Origin: Gammaproteobacteria bacterium
GTDB lineage: Bacteria > Pseudomonadota > Gammaproteobacteria > Steroidobacterales > Steroidobacteraceae
NCBI GenBank assembly: GCA_030043215.1
Contig: JASHYG010000385.1
Coordinates: forward strand, 1 to 7,701
DNA length: 7,701 nucleotides
Reading direction: 5' to 3'
The notes beneath the pieces were generated by a model that worked only from the letters and a program-made list of their open reading frames with translations, was not told where the DNA came from and made no database searches. Below, piece after piece: positions 1 to 6,296 of the stretch (position 1 is the first letter of the stretch; each line of letters opens with the position of its first letter). Both the position numbers and the translations under genes were made by a program.

Positions 1-1295
1 CCAAGTGGACTCACACGATCACCGTTCCGGCGCAGATACCGCGCCTCGTCGCCCACGCCATACGCGTGGCGACCTCCCCGCCCACCGGTCCGGTGCTGCT
101 CGATATGCCGATGGACGTGCTCACCGCGGCCGTCGATGAGGATACGGTGCGCATTCCCGGGAACGTCGTGCTGGACGTGCGCGCCGCACCGTCGGGAGAT
201 GCAGTCGGGACGGCCCTGCGCCTCCTGGTTGAGGCCGAGCGGCCGATCATCATGGCGGGCGCGGGTGCGTGGCAGGCCGGCTGCGCCGAGGAGCTGCGCG
301 CCTTCGCGGAGCTCACCGGGATAGCGGTTTTCTCGGACTTCCAGGCCCACGGCCTCCTGCCGAGCGACCATCCTCTCTACGGGGGCACCTTCCACAAGCT
401 CGCGGATCTCGCCGCGCCCGGCGCGAGGCCCGACGTGGCTCTTGCCCTCGGCGTGCGCTTCGGGCTTTTCACGCTCGGCAACAGCGACCGCCTCGTGCCG
501 GCCGCCGCGAAGTTGATCCATGTCGAGGTGGATCCGAAGGAGATCGGCAAGCTGCGCGAGGTAAGCGTCGCGGTGGCGGCAGACCCCCGCGAGATGTTGC
601 GTGCGCTGCTCTCCGAGGCGCGCGCGCTGCGCTGGCCCGACCGTGCCGCGTGGCGGAGGGTCATCGCGGACGCGAGGGCCGCGCGCCGCGCGCGGCTGAG
701 CGAGGCTCTGCAGCGCTCCGCGCCGCCGATTCATCCGTACCAGGCGGTCGCGGCCATCGTGGACCATATCGCCGACGACACCATCATCGTCGGCGACGGC
801 GCCGAGGCCTATCACTGGATGAACGAGGTGATCCGGCAGAAGCGCCCCGGAAGCTACATCACGCACGGCTTTCTGGGCGCCGTCGGCTTCGGTCTCGGGC
901 TCGCGATCGGCGCTCAGACTGCCCATCCCGGGCGGCCCGTGCTCTGCCTCGCCGGCGACGGCGCCGTGGGATTCACGATCGCGGAATTCGACACGCTCGC
1001 GCGCCACCAGCTACCGGTGGTGGTGGTGGTCATGAACAATCGCAGCTGGGCTGCCTCGCAGCACTTTCAGGAGATGATCGGCAATCCGGTCACCGGCACA
1101 CGGCTCTCCGGCGCCAAGTACCACGAGGTCGCCGCCGCGCTCGGCTGCGAGGGGCGGCACATCGTGGACGTGAAGGAGCTCGGCCCGGCCATCCGGCAGG
1201 CGTTCGCGAGCGGCAGACCGGCGTGCCTCAACGTCGAGATCGACGTGACGCCCATGCCTCCGGAGCTCGCGCTGCTCGCGTCGCGCCACTCCTGA
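1..1295 (+). CDS. ThDP-dependent acetolactate-synthase-like enzyme, 3' part (5' end outside window)
   Basis: The reading frame is open from the first bases (codons from position 3) to TGA at 1293-1295, giving about 430 residues. The GTG at 66 is internal, because the residues before it (KWTHTITVPAQIPRLVAHAI) fit the family, so the true start lies upstream. The fragment holds the end of the N-terminal PYR domain (GPVLLDMPMDV), the central domain (about 200-600) and the C-terminal PP domain. The Mg/ThDP motif GDG...NN is intact (GDG at 954-962, NN at 1035-1040). The family decarboxylates 2-keto acids and transfers the activated aldehyde. The catalytic glutamate of the PYR domain is outside the window. 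No ilvH-type regulatory subunit follows, so this is probably not the biosynthetic IlvB but one of the many AHAS-like or ThDP-lyase paralogs. Substrate unknown. Confidence 0.88.
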   Translation, partial: KWTHTITVPAQIPRLVAHAIRVATSPPTGPVLLDMPMDVLTAAVDEDTVRIPGNVVLDVRAAPSGDAVGTALRLLVEAERPIIMAGAGAWQAGCAEELRAFAELTGIAVFSDFQAHGLLPSDHPLYGGTFHKLADLAAPGARPDVALALGVRFGLFTLGNSDRLVPAAAKLIHVEVDPKEIGKLREVSVAVAADPREMLRALLSEARALRWPDRAAWRRVIADARAARRARLSEALQRSAPPIHPYQAVAAIVDHIADDTIIVGDGAEAYHWMNEVIRQKRPGSYITHGFLGAVGFGLGLAIGAQTAHPGRPVLCLAGDGAVGFTIAEFDTLARHQLPVVVVVMNNRSWAASQHFQEMIGNPVTGTRLSGAKYHEVAAALGCEGRHIVDVKELGPAIRQAFASGRPACLNVEIDVTPMPPELALLASRHS

Positions 1296-1298
1296 GTC

Positions 1299-1350
1299 GC
1301 AGCTTCGAGCCGCAGCCTCGGGCCGGACCCTCGAGCCGGAGCCTCGAGCC
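1299..1350. repeat. Four tandem 13-bp repeats in the convergent intergenic gap
   Basis: Four head-to-tail 13-bp units, at 1299-1311, 1312-1324, 1325-1337 and 1338-1350, share the pattern G-S-A-S-C-Y-T-C-G-R-G-C-C (for example GGAGCCTCGAGCC). They fill most of the 74-bp gap between the stop codons of two convergent genes. Units 3 and 4 each carry CTCGAG, so either strand can fold a 6-bp stem (1330-1335 with 1343-1348, 7-nt loop). There is no T-run, so this is not a canonical intrinsic terminator, although it could slow transcription from either side. Confidence 0.75.
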
Positions 1351-1369
1351 GGGCCACTCGCTCAGCCGG

Positions 1370-2317
1370 TCAAGCGGCGCTCGCCTCGTCCAGGACCTTC
1401 ACCGCGTCCGCGGCGAGCTCGAGCCGCGCCGCGCCCGCGAGCTCTTGCAGCTGCTCGACGCTCGTCGCGCTCGCGATGGGCGCCGTCACGCCGCGCGCGA
1501 TGAGCCAGGCGAGCGCCACCTGCGCCGGTGTGGCGCCCGTCTCGCGCGCGACTGCATCGAGCGCCTGCAGAATGCGAAAGCCGCGCTCGTTCAGCATGTC
1601 CTTCACACGGTAGGCGCGAGCCCGGTTGGCGAGATCGGCCGCGGAGCGATATTTGCCCGTGAGAAATCCGCTCGCGAGGGAGAAGTACGGGATGACGCCG
1701 ATGCGCTCACGGCGGCAAAGCTCGGCGAGTTCGCCCTCGAAGGCCGGCCGGTCGTAAAGGTTGTACCACGGCTGCAGGCTCTCGTAGCGCGGCAGCCCGT
1801 GGGATGCGCTCACCTGCAGCGCGGTGCCGAGCCGCTCGGCGGTGTAATTGGATGCGCCGATCGCGCGCACCTTGCCCTGCTTGATGAGCTCCCCGAAGGT
1901 GCCGAGCGTCTCCTCGAGCGGCGTCTCAGGATCGTCGCGGTGCGACTGGTACAGATCGATGTAATCGGTATTCAGGCGCTGCAGCGACCGCTCGACCGCG
2001 CGCAGGATGTAGGCGCGTGACAGCCCCTGCTCGCCCGGTCCCATCTCGACGCCCACCTTCGTCGCGATGACGACCTGTGCGCGGTTGCGGCGGCTCTTGA
2101 GCCATTTGCCGATGATCGTCTCGGATTCGCCGCCCTGGTGCCCTGGAATCCAGCGCGAATAGGCGTCCGCCGTGTCGATCAGATTGAGCCCCGAGGCCAC
2201 GAAGGCATCGAGCACCTTGAACGACGTCGCCTCATCGGCCGTCCACCCGAACACGTTTCCGCCCAGGGCGAGCGGACCGACGGTCAGGCCCGAGTTACCC
2301 AGCTTTCTCCCGATCAT
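1370..2317 (-). CDS. Aldo/keto reductase family oxidoreductase
   Basis: A 315-residue NAD(P)H-dependent carbonyl reductase of the aldo/keto reductase superfamily, predicted to be a cytosolic TIM barrel. The N-terminus [20 protein letters not shown] is typical of the family. The catalytic tetrad is complete: Asp48 and Tyr53 (in LIDTADAY), Lys87 (in IATKVG) and His126 (in DLYQSHRDD). The substrate-side motif VRAIGASNY and the C-terminal cofactor-loop region ([14 protein letters not shown]...[11 protein letters not shown]) are present. Length is normal for the YajO/Tas-like branch. The frame stays open further upstream (to 2503), but the start at 2317 is preferred because the homologous N-terminus begins there and an excellent Shine-Dalgarno lies 5 nt before it. 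It diverges from apt and converges on the ThDP enzyme. The physiological substrate cannot be read from sequence. Confidence 0.93.
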   Translation of the reverse strand: MIGRKLGNSGLTVGPLALGGNVFGWTADEATSFKVLDAFVASGLNLIDTADAYSRWIPGHQGGESETIIGKWLKSRRNRAQVVIATKVGVEMGPGEQGLSRAYILRAVERSLQRLNTDYIDLYQSHRDDPETPLEETLGTFGELIKQGKVRAIGASNYTAERLGTALQVSASHGLPRYESLQPWYNLYDRPAFEGELAELCRRERIGVIPYFSLASGFLTGKYRSAADLANRARAYRVKDMLNERGFRILQALDAVARETGATPAQVALAWLIARGVTAPIASATSVEQLQELAGAARLELAADAVKVLDEASAA

Positions 2318-2497
2318 TCCGTCTCCTCCCGCGAATGGGACCGGACGCGCAGTGTAAGGGCAACGGCGCCCCCGGAGGAATGCACCCGGCTCCCGGTGAG
2401 CTCCAGATTGCATTGCGGCCTCGAGGCACGAGGGCCGGCTGCGCCGCACACTGGAAGGAGGGTACGATACGTCCCACGGGGGCAAGGTAATCCGATC
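2318..2497. other. Divergent intergenic region between aldo/keto reductase and apt
   Basis: This 180-bp stretch should carry the promoters of both genes. The only sigma-70-like hexamer I noticed is TACGAT at 2463-2468, about 30 nt before the apt start, and it lacks a good -35 partner. No strong operator-like palindrome stands out. Confidence 0.4.
2323..2330 (-). promoter_or_regulatory. Shine-Dalgarno of the aldo/keto reductase gene
   Basis: Read on the minus strand this is GGGAGGAG, 5 nt before the ATG at 2317. It is close to a perfect anti-16S match and fixes the start over the in-frame codons further upstream. Confidence 0.8.
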
Positions 2498-3043
2498 ATG
2501 CATCCGAGCGCGCTGGCCGATTTGAGGTCATTCATCCGAACCATACCGGACTACCCGCGGCCGGGCATTCAGTTCCGGGACATCACGACATTGCTCGGCA
2601 ACGCCGGCGCGTTCCGGCGCGCGGTGGACGAGCTGGTACAGCCCTGGGCCGGATCGAAGATCGACCGCGTCGCCGGCATCGAGGCTCGCGGCTTCATCCT
2701 CGGAGGCGCGATGGCTCACCAGCTGTCGGCAGGCTTCGTCCCCATCCGCAAGAAAGGCAAGCTGCCGCACACGACGGTGCGCGTCGCGTACTCGCTCGAG
2801 TACGGCCTCGACGAGATGGAGATGCATACCGATGCCATCGTGGCCGGCGAGCGCATCATCCTCGTCGATGATCTGATCGCAACGGGCGGCACGGCCGAGG
2901 CGGCCGTGAAGCTGCTGCGGTCGCTCGGCTCGCAGCTGCTCGGCGCGTGCTTCATCATCGACCTGCCCGACCTCGGCGGCGCCCGCAGACTCGAGGCCAT
3001 GGGGGTCGCCGTGCACACCCTCGTCCGCTTCGAAGGGCACTAG
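2498..3043 (+). CDS. apt: Adenine phosphoribosyltransferase
   Basis: A 181-residue cytosolic purine-salvage enzyme that converts adenine and PRPP to AMP and pyrophosphate. The sequence follows the bacterial Apt pattern: [21 protein letters not shown] at residues 13-33, [14 protein letters not shown] at 60-73, the flexible-loop segment IRKKGKLP at 83-90, SLEYG at 99-103, and the PRPP-binding motif [13 protein letters not shown] at 120-132. It ends in LVRFEGH, like many Apt proteins. The ATG at 2498 gives the normal family length. The frame is open to 2138, but that region is antisense to the reductase gene and lacks Apt homology. The Shine-Dalgarno is weak (G-rich ACGGGGGCAAGG, more than 8 nt upstream). 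It stands alone, divergent from the reductase. Confidence 0.96.
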   Translation: MHPSALADLRSFIRTIPDYPRPGIQFRDITTLLGNAGAFRRAVDELVQPWAGSKIDRVAGIEARGFILGGAMAHQLSAGFVPIRKKGKLPHTTVRVAYSLEYGLDEMEMHTDAIVAGERIILVDDLIATGGTAEAAVKLLRSLGSQLLGACFIIDLPDLGGARRLEAMGVAVHTLVRFEGH

Positions 3044-3054
3044 CAAATGAGGAG

Positions 3055-3069
3055 TTCCCGCAATGGGAA
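3055..3069 (+). other. Small inverted repeat just after apt
   Basis: TTCCC-GCAAT-GGGAA forms a 5-bp stem with a 5-nt loop, starting 12 nt after the apt stop. It has no T-tract, so it is at most a weak or Rho-assisted 3' end. It also surrounds the ATG at 3063 of a possible 50-codon reading frame. Confidence 0.35.
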
Positions 3070-3215
3070 TGATCGTTGCCGTGTGGGACTCGCGGCTATC
3101 GGATAGAATCAGAGCATGCGGCACACTGCGGTCCGGACTGGCGCACGGGTCGAGGAGGTCTCGATGCCCGATGTCGCGAGAGCCGTCCCCGCTCCCGATT
3201 GAGCGCTGCCCATGA
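3063..3215 (+). CDS. Possible 50-aa leader ORF overlapping the yqjD-like gene
   Basis: An ATG at 3063, with GAGGAG 8 nt upstream (3049-3054), opens a 50-codon frame. It ends in a TGA overlapping the ATG of the next gene (ATGA at 3212-3215), the same junction type as inside the downstream operon. The product (MGMIVAVWDSRLSDR..., Arg/Ser/Pro-rich in the second half) resembles no family I know and looks low-complexity. A -10-like TAGAAT lies inside it. It may be chance or a translational-coupling leader. I favour chance, but the good ribosome site and exact overlap justify listing it. Confidence 0.2.
   Translation: MGMIVAVWDSRLSDRIRACGTLRSGLAHGSRRSRCPMSREPSPLPIERCP
3104..3109 (+). promoter_or_regulatory. 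Candidate -10 element for the yqjD-like operon
   Basis: TAGAAT matches the sigma-70 -10 consensus at 5 of 6 positions and lies about 100 nt before the first gene of the three-gene operon. The best upstream TTG-type hexamer (TTGCCG, 3076-3081) is 22 nt away, which is too far for a standard spacer, so support is partial. Confidence 0.35.
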
Positions 3216-3556
3216 GCGAGACCACCGAAAATACTGCGGCCCTCGGCGAGGAGCTGCGCACCATCGTGGATCACGCCGAAGAGCTGCTCCACGCGCTGGC
3301 CGAAGACGGTGACGCAAGTCTCGACTCCCTGCGCGACCGCGTATCCGCCAGCATCGAATCGGCACGGGCTCGCTTGAGGGGCATGGAGAGCGACGCGAGC
3401 CGCGCGACCGAGCGCGCGGCGGTGGCCTTCGAGCGCTGGGCGAGAGACAACCCCTGGACCGTCGTGGCGATCGGCGTGGGCGTGGGCCTCGTGGCGGGAA
3501 TGCTGCTCGCAGACCGGCGCAGACCCGCGGCGCGTGCCGCCTCCAGCTCCCAATGA
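3212..3556 (+). CDS. yqjD: DUF883 (YqjD/ElaB-type) membrane-anchored protein
   Basis: A 114-residue protein with the YqjD/ElaB plan: a long, charged, mostly helical N-terminal part (residues 10-78, including LEDL-type heptads such as SLDSLRDRVSASIESARARL), then the signature RDNPW and a single C-terminal transmembrane helix (about 82-100) carrying a GxGxG glycine pattern, ending in a short Arg-rich tail. Characterised E. coli members are inner-membrane proteins reported to bind ribosomes in stationary phase; that role is transferred by family only. It is first in a three-gene operon whose order matches yqjD-yqjE-yqjK, and its TGA overlaps the next ATG. The Shine-Dalgarno is weak, so translation may depend on upstream coupling. 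Confidence 0.88.
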   Translation: MSETTENTAALGEELRTIVDHAEELLHALAEDGDASLDSLRDRVSASIESARARLRGMESDASRATERAAVAFERWARDNPWTVVAIGVGVGLVAGMLLADRRRPAARAASSSQ

Positions 3557-3927
3557 GCGAGCGAGAGCCCATCATCGCGCGCGGCAGGTCCCTGCTCGGC
3601 GAGCTGCTGCGCATGACGCAGACGCGGCTCGAGATGCTCGCGCTCGAGCTCGAGCAGGAGAAACTGAGGATCGCGCGCGAGCTGCGCCTCGCCGCCATCA
3701 CGCTGGGCTGCGCATGGCTCGCAGGCTTCACGCTGGTACTCTGGGCGGCACTCGCGCTCCGTCCGCCCGTGCGCTTCATCGTGCTCGGAGCTCTCTTCGT
3801 CCTCTTCGTGCTCGCCGGCCTCACGAGCTGGATCGTTCTCAGACGCTCGCTCAGCCACAATCGTCCGTTCTCCCGGCTGATCGGCCAACTGCGCCTCGAT
3901 CGGGCGTCGCTGGGCCACGAGCGGTGA
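3553..3927 (+). CDS. yqjE: YqjE-like / phage holin family (DUF1469) membrane protein
   Basis: A 124-residue protein. An amphipathic N-terminal helix (residues 10-45, with the family-typical LLRMTQTRLEMLALELEQEKLR) is followed by two transmembrane helices (about 46-69 and 74-96) and a short cytoplasmic tail. This is the architecture of the DUF1469/YqjE group, often labelled 'phage holin family' although it is chromosomal and not a lysis gene. The start overlaps the upstream stop by 4 bp (ATGA), indicating translational coupling. Between a YqjD-like and a YqjK-like gene, it is very likely part of the same envelope-associated unit. The molecular function is not established. Confidence 0.88.
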   Translation: MSEREPIIARGRSLLGELLRMTQTRLEMLALELEQEKLRIARELRLAAITLGCAWLAGFTLVLWAALALRPPVRFIVLGALFVLFVLAGLTSWIVLRRSLSHNRPFSRLIGQLRLDRASLGHER

Positions 3928-4154
3928 GCGGGAGGGAGCGGGCCCGGCACATCGCGCGCCGCCAAGCGCTGCTGGAGCTCGAGGCGGAAGTGCAACGCGC
4001 CGAGCTCGCCGCAACGTTTGCGCGGTGGGAACGGCGGCGGCCGCTCGCCTGGGCCGCAGAAGCGGGCTGGACGCTGCTGCACGTGCTCAAGTCGCCGCGT
4101 GTGCGCTGGCTCGCCGCCGCGGCGGCGCTGCGGGCCCTCAGGCGCCGATCATGA
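3924..4154 (+). CDS. Small YqjK-like protein, GTG start
   Basis: A 76-residue frame that starts with GTG at 3924, overlapping the previous TGA by 4 bp (GTGA), and ends at TGA 4152-4154. The N-terminal half is a charged helix (RERARHIARRQALLELEAEVQRAELAATF). The second half has two weakly hydrophobic stretches, including WLAAAAALRAL, and a basic end. Position, size and the RER...LL...QR...LA pattern recall YqjK, the third gene of the yqjDEK cluster. Similarity is mainly architectural, so the name is an inference. The GTG is chosen because of the overlap; the frame is also open upstream, but only as a shadow of the yqjE-like gene. Confidence 0.7.
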   Translation: MSGRERARHIARRQALLELEAEVQRAELAATFARWERRRPLAWAAEAGWTLLHVLKSPRVRWLAAAAALRALRRRS

Positions 4155-4253
4155 GAGGTACGCGATAATTGCCCGCTTGCGCCCGCCGGGGCGCTCGCGC
4201 TCGCCGCGCCGCGTGCGCTCGCTGGATCGCCTGCGCTCGCAGGAGTCGCCCGC
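4155..4253. other. Convergent gap between the yqj-like operon and the NtrC-type regulator
   Basis: A 99-bp very GC-rich gap between two stop codons. It contains repeated GCGCTCGC words and one perfect small hairpin (CCTGC-GCTC-GCAGG, 4230-4243) but no T-tract on either strand. No canonical intrinsic terminator is visible. Confidence 0.4.
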
Positions 4254-5708
4254 TCACAGCGCCTCGCCGCCGCGTGTCGCCTCTGCGTTGCGCGTCGGCT
4301 CTCTATTGCGCGTCGGCTCTGCATTGTGCGGTGCCCCGCCGCCGAGTGCCGGCGGGCCAACGCCCGATGCATCCCTGCCGTTGTAGGTCTCGAGCCGGTT
4401 GTAGAGCGTCTTCAAGCTCACGCCGAGGATCTCGGCCGCCTTGCGCTTGACGTGACCGCAGTACGCAAGCGTCGCCATGGTCACGCGCCGCTCCACCTCC
4501 TCGAGCGGCGTGCCGACACGGATGGTGATCGTCGTGCCATCCTCCGCCTGCGGCGCGGAATCGGATACGCCGAGCTCGCACTCGATCCGGTCGTCGGCCA
4601 TGATGAAGGCGCGCTGCACGTAGTTCCTGAGCTCGCGCACGTTGCCCGGCCAGCTGTGCTGGTAGAGCCGTGCCAATGCATCGCGCGAGAAGGACTTGCT
4701 GGTCGACTCCGCTCGATTGAGCTCGTCGAGGAAGTACTGCGCGAGCTGCTCGATGTCCGAGCCGCGATCGCGCAGCTGGGGGAGTCTCACCGGGAAGACG
4801 TTCAGGCGGTGATAGAGATCCTCGCGGAGCTTGCCCTCGCCGACCGCCTTCTCCGGCTCGCGGTTGGTCGCCGCGATCACCCGCACGTCGCTCGCGATCG
4901 GCTGCGTACCGCCGACGCGCGTGAACGATCCGGTCTCGAGCACCCGCAGCAGCTTCACCTGCAGCTCCATCGGCATCTCGGTGATCTCGTCGAGAAAGAT
5001 GCTGCCGCCGTTCGCCCGCTCGAAGAAGCCCTTGTGCTGCCGCTCGGCGCCCGTGAAGCTGCCGCGCTCGTGGCCGAACAGCTCGCTCTCGATCAGCTGG
5101 GGAGCGACGGCGCCGCAATTGAGCGGCAGGAACGGCGCCTCGCGGCGCCGGCTCAACTCATGCAGCGTCTGCGCCGCGAGCTCCTTGCCCGTGCCGCTGT
5201 CGCCGATCAGTAGAACCGTCGCGGAGGTCGGCGCCACGCGGCTCAGCTGGTCGTAGACGACCTGCATGCGCTCGGAGCTGCCGAGAATCCGGCCGAACCG
5301 CCCGAGCCTGCGCAGCTCCTCCCGCAACTCGCCGATCTCGTGCTGCAGAGCCGAGGTCTTCTTCGCATGGCGCAGCACGGCCTGCACGCGCTCGAGATCC
5401 GCGGGCTTCACGAGGTAGTCGCTCGCGCCGGCGCGCAGCGCCGCGACGGCGCTGTCGACCGTCGCATGTCCCGTCACGACGATGACCTCGGTGGCGTCGG
5501 GCTTCTCGAGCTCGCGCAGCAGCTCGATGCCCTCGCCGTCGGGCAATCTCAGATCGGTCAGCAGGACGTCCGGCCGCTGGCGGCCGAGCTCGATGCGCGC
5601 ATCGCGCAGCGAGTGAGCGCGCGAGGCCGTGAATCCCTCCATGCGCGCGACTTCCTGCAGCCACTCCACCACGTCGGCATCGTCGTCCACGATCAGCGCG
5701 TGTGCCAT
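4254..5708 (-). CDS. Sigma-54-dependent response regulator, NtrC family
   Basis: A 484-residue transcription activator. REC domain, residues 1-120: acidic pocket Asp8-Asp10, phospho-acceptor Asp52 (LLTDLRLPDG), Thr79, Lys101 (YLVKP). A short helical linker follows, then the AAA+ sigma-54 domain (about 140-370): Walker A GDSGTGKE at 169-176, sigma-54 contact loop at 216-221 reading GSFTGA instead of GAFTGA, Walker B SIFLDEI with Asp240/Glu241, and putative arginine fingers in REDLYHRLNVF (295-305). A Fis-type HTH lies at about 402-442 (AAEILGVSLKTLYNRLETY). It should remodel sigma-54 holoenzyme by ATP hydrolysis when phosphorylated. Residues 461-484 are a repeat-encoded tail. The start at 5708 opens directly into REC; an in-frame ATG at 5747 would add 13 residues. 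No partner kinase is in the window. Two sigma-54 promoters and rpoN lie on the other side of its upstream region. Confidence 0.95.
   Translation of the reverse strand: MAHALIVDDDADVVEWLQEVARMEGFTASRAHSLRDARIELGRQRPDVLLTDLRLPDGEGIELLRELEKPDATEVIVVTGHATVDSAVAALRAGASDYLVKPADLERVQAVLRHAKKTSALQHEIGELREELRRLGRFGRILGSSERMQVVYDQLSRVAPTSATVLLIGDSGTGKELAAQTLHELSRRREAPFLPLNCGAVAPQLIESELFGHERGSFTGAERQHKGFFERANGGSIFLDEITEMPMELQVKLLRVLETGSFTRVGGTQPIASDVRVIAATNREPEKAVGEGKLREDLYHRLNVFPVRLPQLRDRGSDIEQLAQYFLDELNRAESTSKSFSRDALARLYQHSWPGNVRELRNYVQRAFIMADDRIECELGVSDSAPQAEDGTTITIRVGTPLEEVERRVTMATLAYCGHVKRKAAEILGVSLKTLYNRLETYNGRDASGVGPPALGGGAPHNAEPTRNREPTRNAEATRGGEAL
4257..4328 (-). repeat. 18-bp tandem repeat encoding the C-terminal tail of the NtrC-type regulator
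   Basis: Four 18-bp units directly precede the stop codon and encode hexapeptides HNAEPT, RNREPT, RNAEAT and RGGEAL. On the plus strand the middle units read CTCTGCGTTGCGCGTCGG (4281-4298) and CTCTCTATTGCGCGTCGG (4299-4316), with only a few differences, while the outer ones are more diverged. The tail follows the Fis-type HTH, where NtrC-family proteins normally end. Confidence 0.8.
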
Positions 5709-6089
5709 ATCCGCCTCGCCGGTTCCGGAATGAGTCGTCTTTCCCATCTCTCTCGGCGCCCGATGTTGCATCCCTTGGCGAGCACTGTGTAGTCGTCGCG
5801 CGCCGGAGACAATGATCGACGCTCGTGCGTGAGCCTCCGCCCAGGAGAATGCTTGTTCGGATCGGGCGCGATCGTGAGCGGCGTACCGTCGGCGGGGAGT
5901 CGCGATCGACCGTCGCAGGCGACGCGTGCGGCAAAGCGTACCACGGCGCGACGTCGAGGCGACTCCACGCATGCCGAGCCAGGTTTAGGCAGAGCACGGC
6001 CGCGCTATCGCGCCAGATACCCCCCACGGCCGTCAACCCAGCCTGGCGATTGCAGTCCAAGCGCCCGGGCCGACGCGCCCAGTCGCGAC
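5709..6089. other. Non-coding upstream region of the NtrC-type regulator
   Basis: About 380 bp without a convincing gene. Open frames on both strands give Arg/Ser/Pro-rich products without family signatures or ribosome sites. It should hold the regulator's promoter and 5' leader. I could not find a good sigma-70 or a leftward -24/-12 element; the nearest minus-strand -10-like hexamer is TACAAT at 6103-6108, inside the AT-rich island, without a clear -35. Confidence 0.45.
5711..5717 (-). promoter_or_regulatory. Shine-Dalgarno of the NtrC-type regulator
   Basis: On the minus strand this reads GAGGCGG shortly before the ATG at 5708 (GAGG core about 5 nt away). It supports this start over the in-frame ATG at 5747, which has only GAGAG directly in front. 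Confidence 0.55.
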
Positions 6090-6117
6090 TGTTTTGCAAG
6101 ACATTGTAGAAATTACA
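6090..6117. promoter_or_regulatory. AT-rich island with two adjacent palindromes, candidate activator (UAS) site
   Basis: Two inverted repeats lie side by side: TGTTTTGCAAGACA (6090-6103, symmetric except one pair: TGT-n-TTGCAA-n-ACA) and TGTAGAAATTACA (6105-6117, TGTA-n5-TACA). They are the most AT-rich stretch in an otherwise very GC-rich region and sit about 155-180 bp upstream of the -24 element at 6271, the usual distance for enhancer sites of NtrC-type activators. That the adjacent regulator binds here is an inference. Confidence 0.5.
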
Positions 6118-6270
6118 GCAGGTTGGCTCGGGGAGGTAGTCGCCGACCGCCCCCGCATAACGCGCGAGCGCATGCCGATCAGCGCGCCACAGACTCGACA
6201 GGATTCCTCCCCGGTCGCGACAAACGCGCGTGAGCCGATTGAGCGTGCAGCTCGCGACTCGACCTTCCTT

Positions 6271-6286
6271 TGGCACGTGTCTTGCA
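6271..6286 (+). promoter_or_regulatory. Sigma-54 (-24/-12) promoter P1
   Basis: TGGCACGTGTCTTGCA matches the consensus TGGCACG-N4-TTGCW at every defined position. GG at 6272-6273 and GC at 6284-6285 have exactly 10 nt between them. Transcription should begin near 6297-6299, pointing right. A terminator ends about 120 nt later, and a sigma-54 activator gene and rpoN flank the site. Confidence 0.88.
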
Positions 6287-6296
6287 CTCCGCATTC

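Noticed and set aside
269..2020. Very long plus-strand open frame (583 codons) across the ThDP enzyme end and the reductase gene
   Set aside because: It is out of frame with two clear enzyme genes, Arg/Ala-rich, and has no family signature. Such shadows are expected in very GC-rich DNA.
2528..3553. Long minus-strand frame antisense to apt and the yqjD-like gene
   Set aside because: It mirrors strongly recognised genes on the plus strand and has His/Arg-rich composition without domain motifs.
3553..3927. Prophage or lysis cassette suggested by the 'phage holin' family name
   Set aside because: The neighbours match the chromosomal yqjDEK arrangement. No endolysin, integrase or structural phage genes are present.
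4164..4169. GATAAT resembling a -10 element in the convergent gap
   Set aside because: No -35 partner at a suitable spacing, and transcription from it would run antisense into the regulator's 3' end.
4326..5213. Plus-strand 295-codon frame antisense to the NtrC-type regulator
   Set aside because: The minus-strand product has complete REC, AAA+ and Fis motifs. The antisense frame is Leu/Arg/Ala shadow sequence.
5829..6233. Plus-strand 134-codon frame in the region upstream of the regulator
   Set aside because: Arg/Pro/Ser-rich, no motif, no convincing Shine-Dalgarno, and other frames are equally open.
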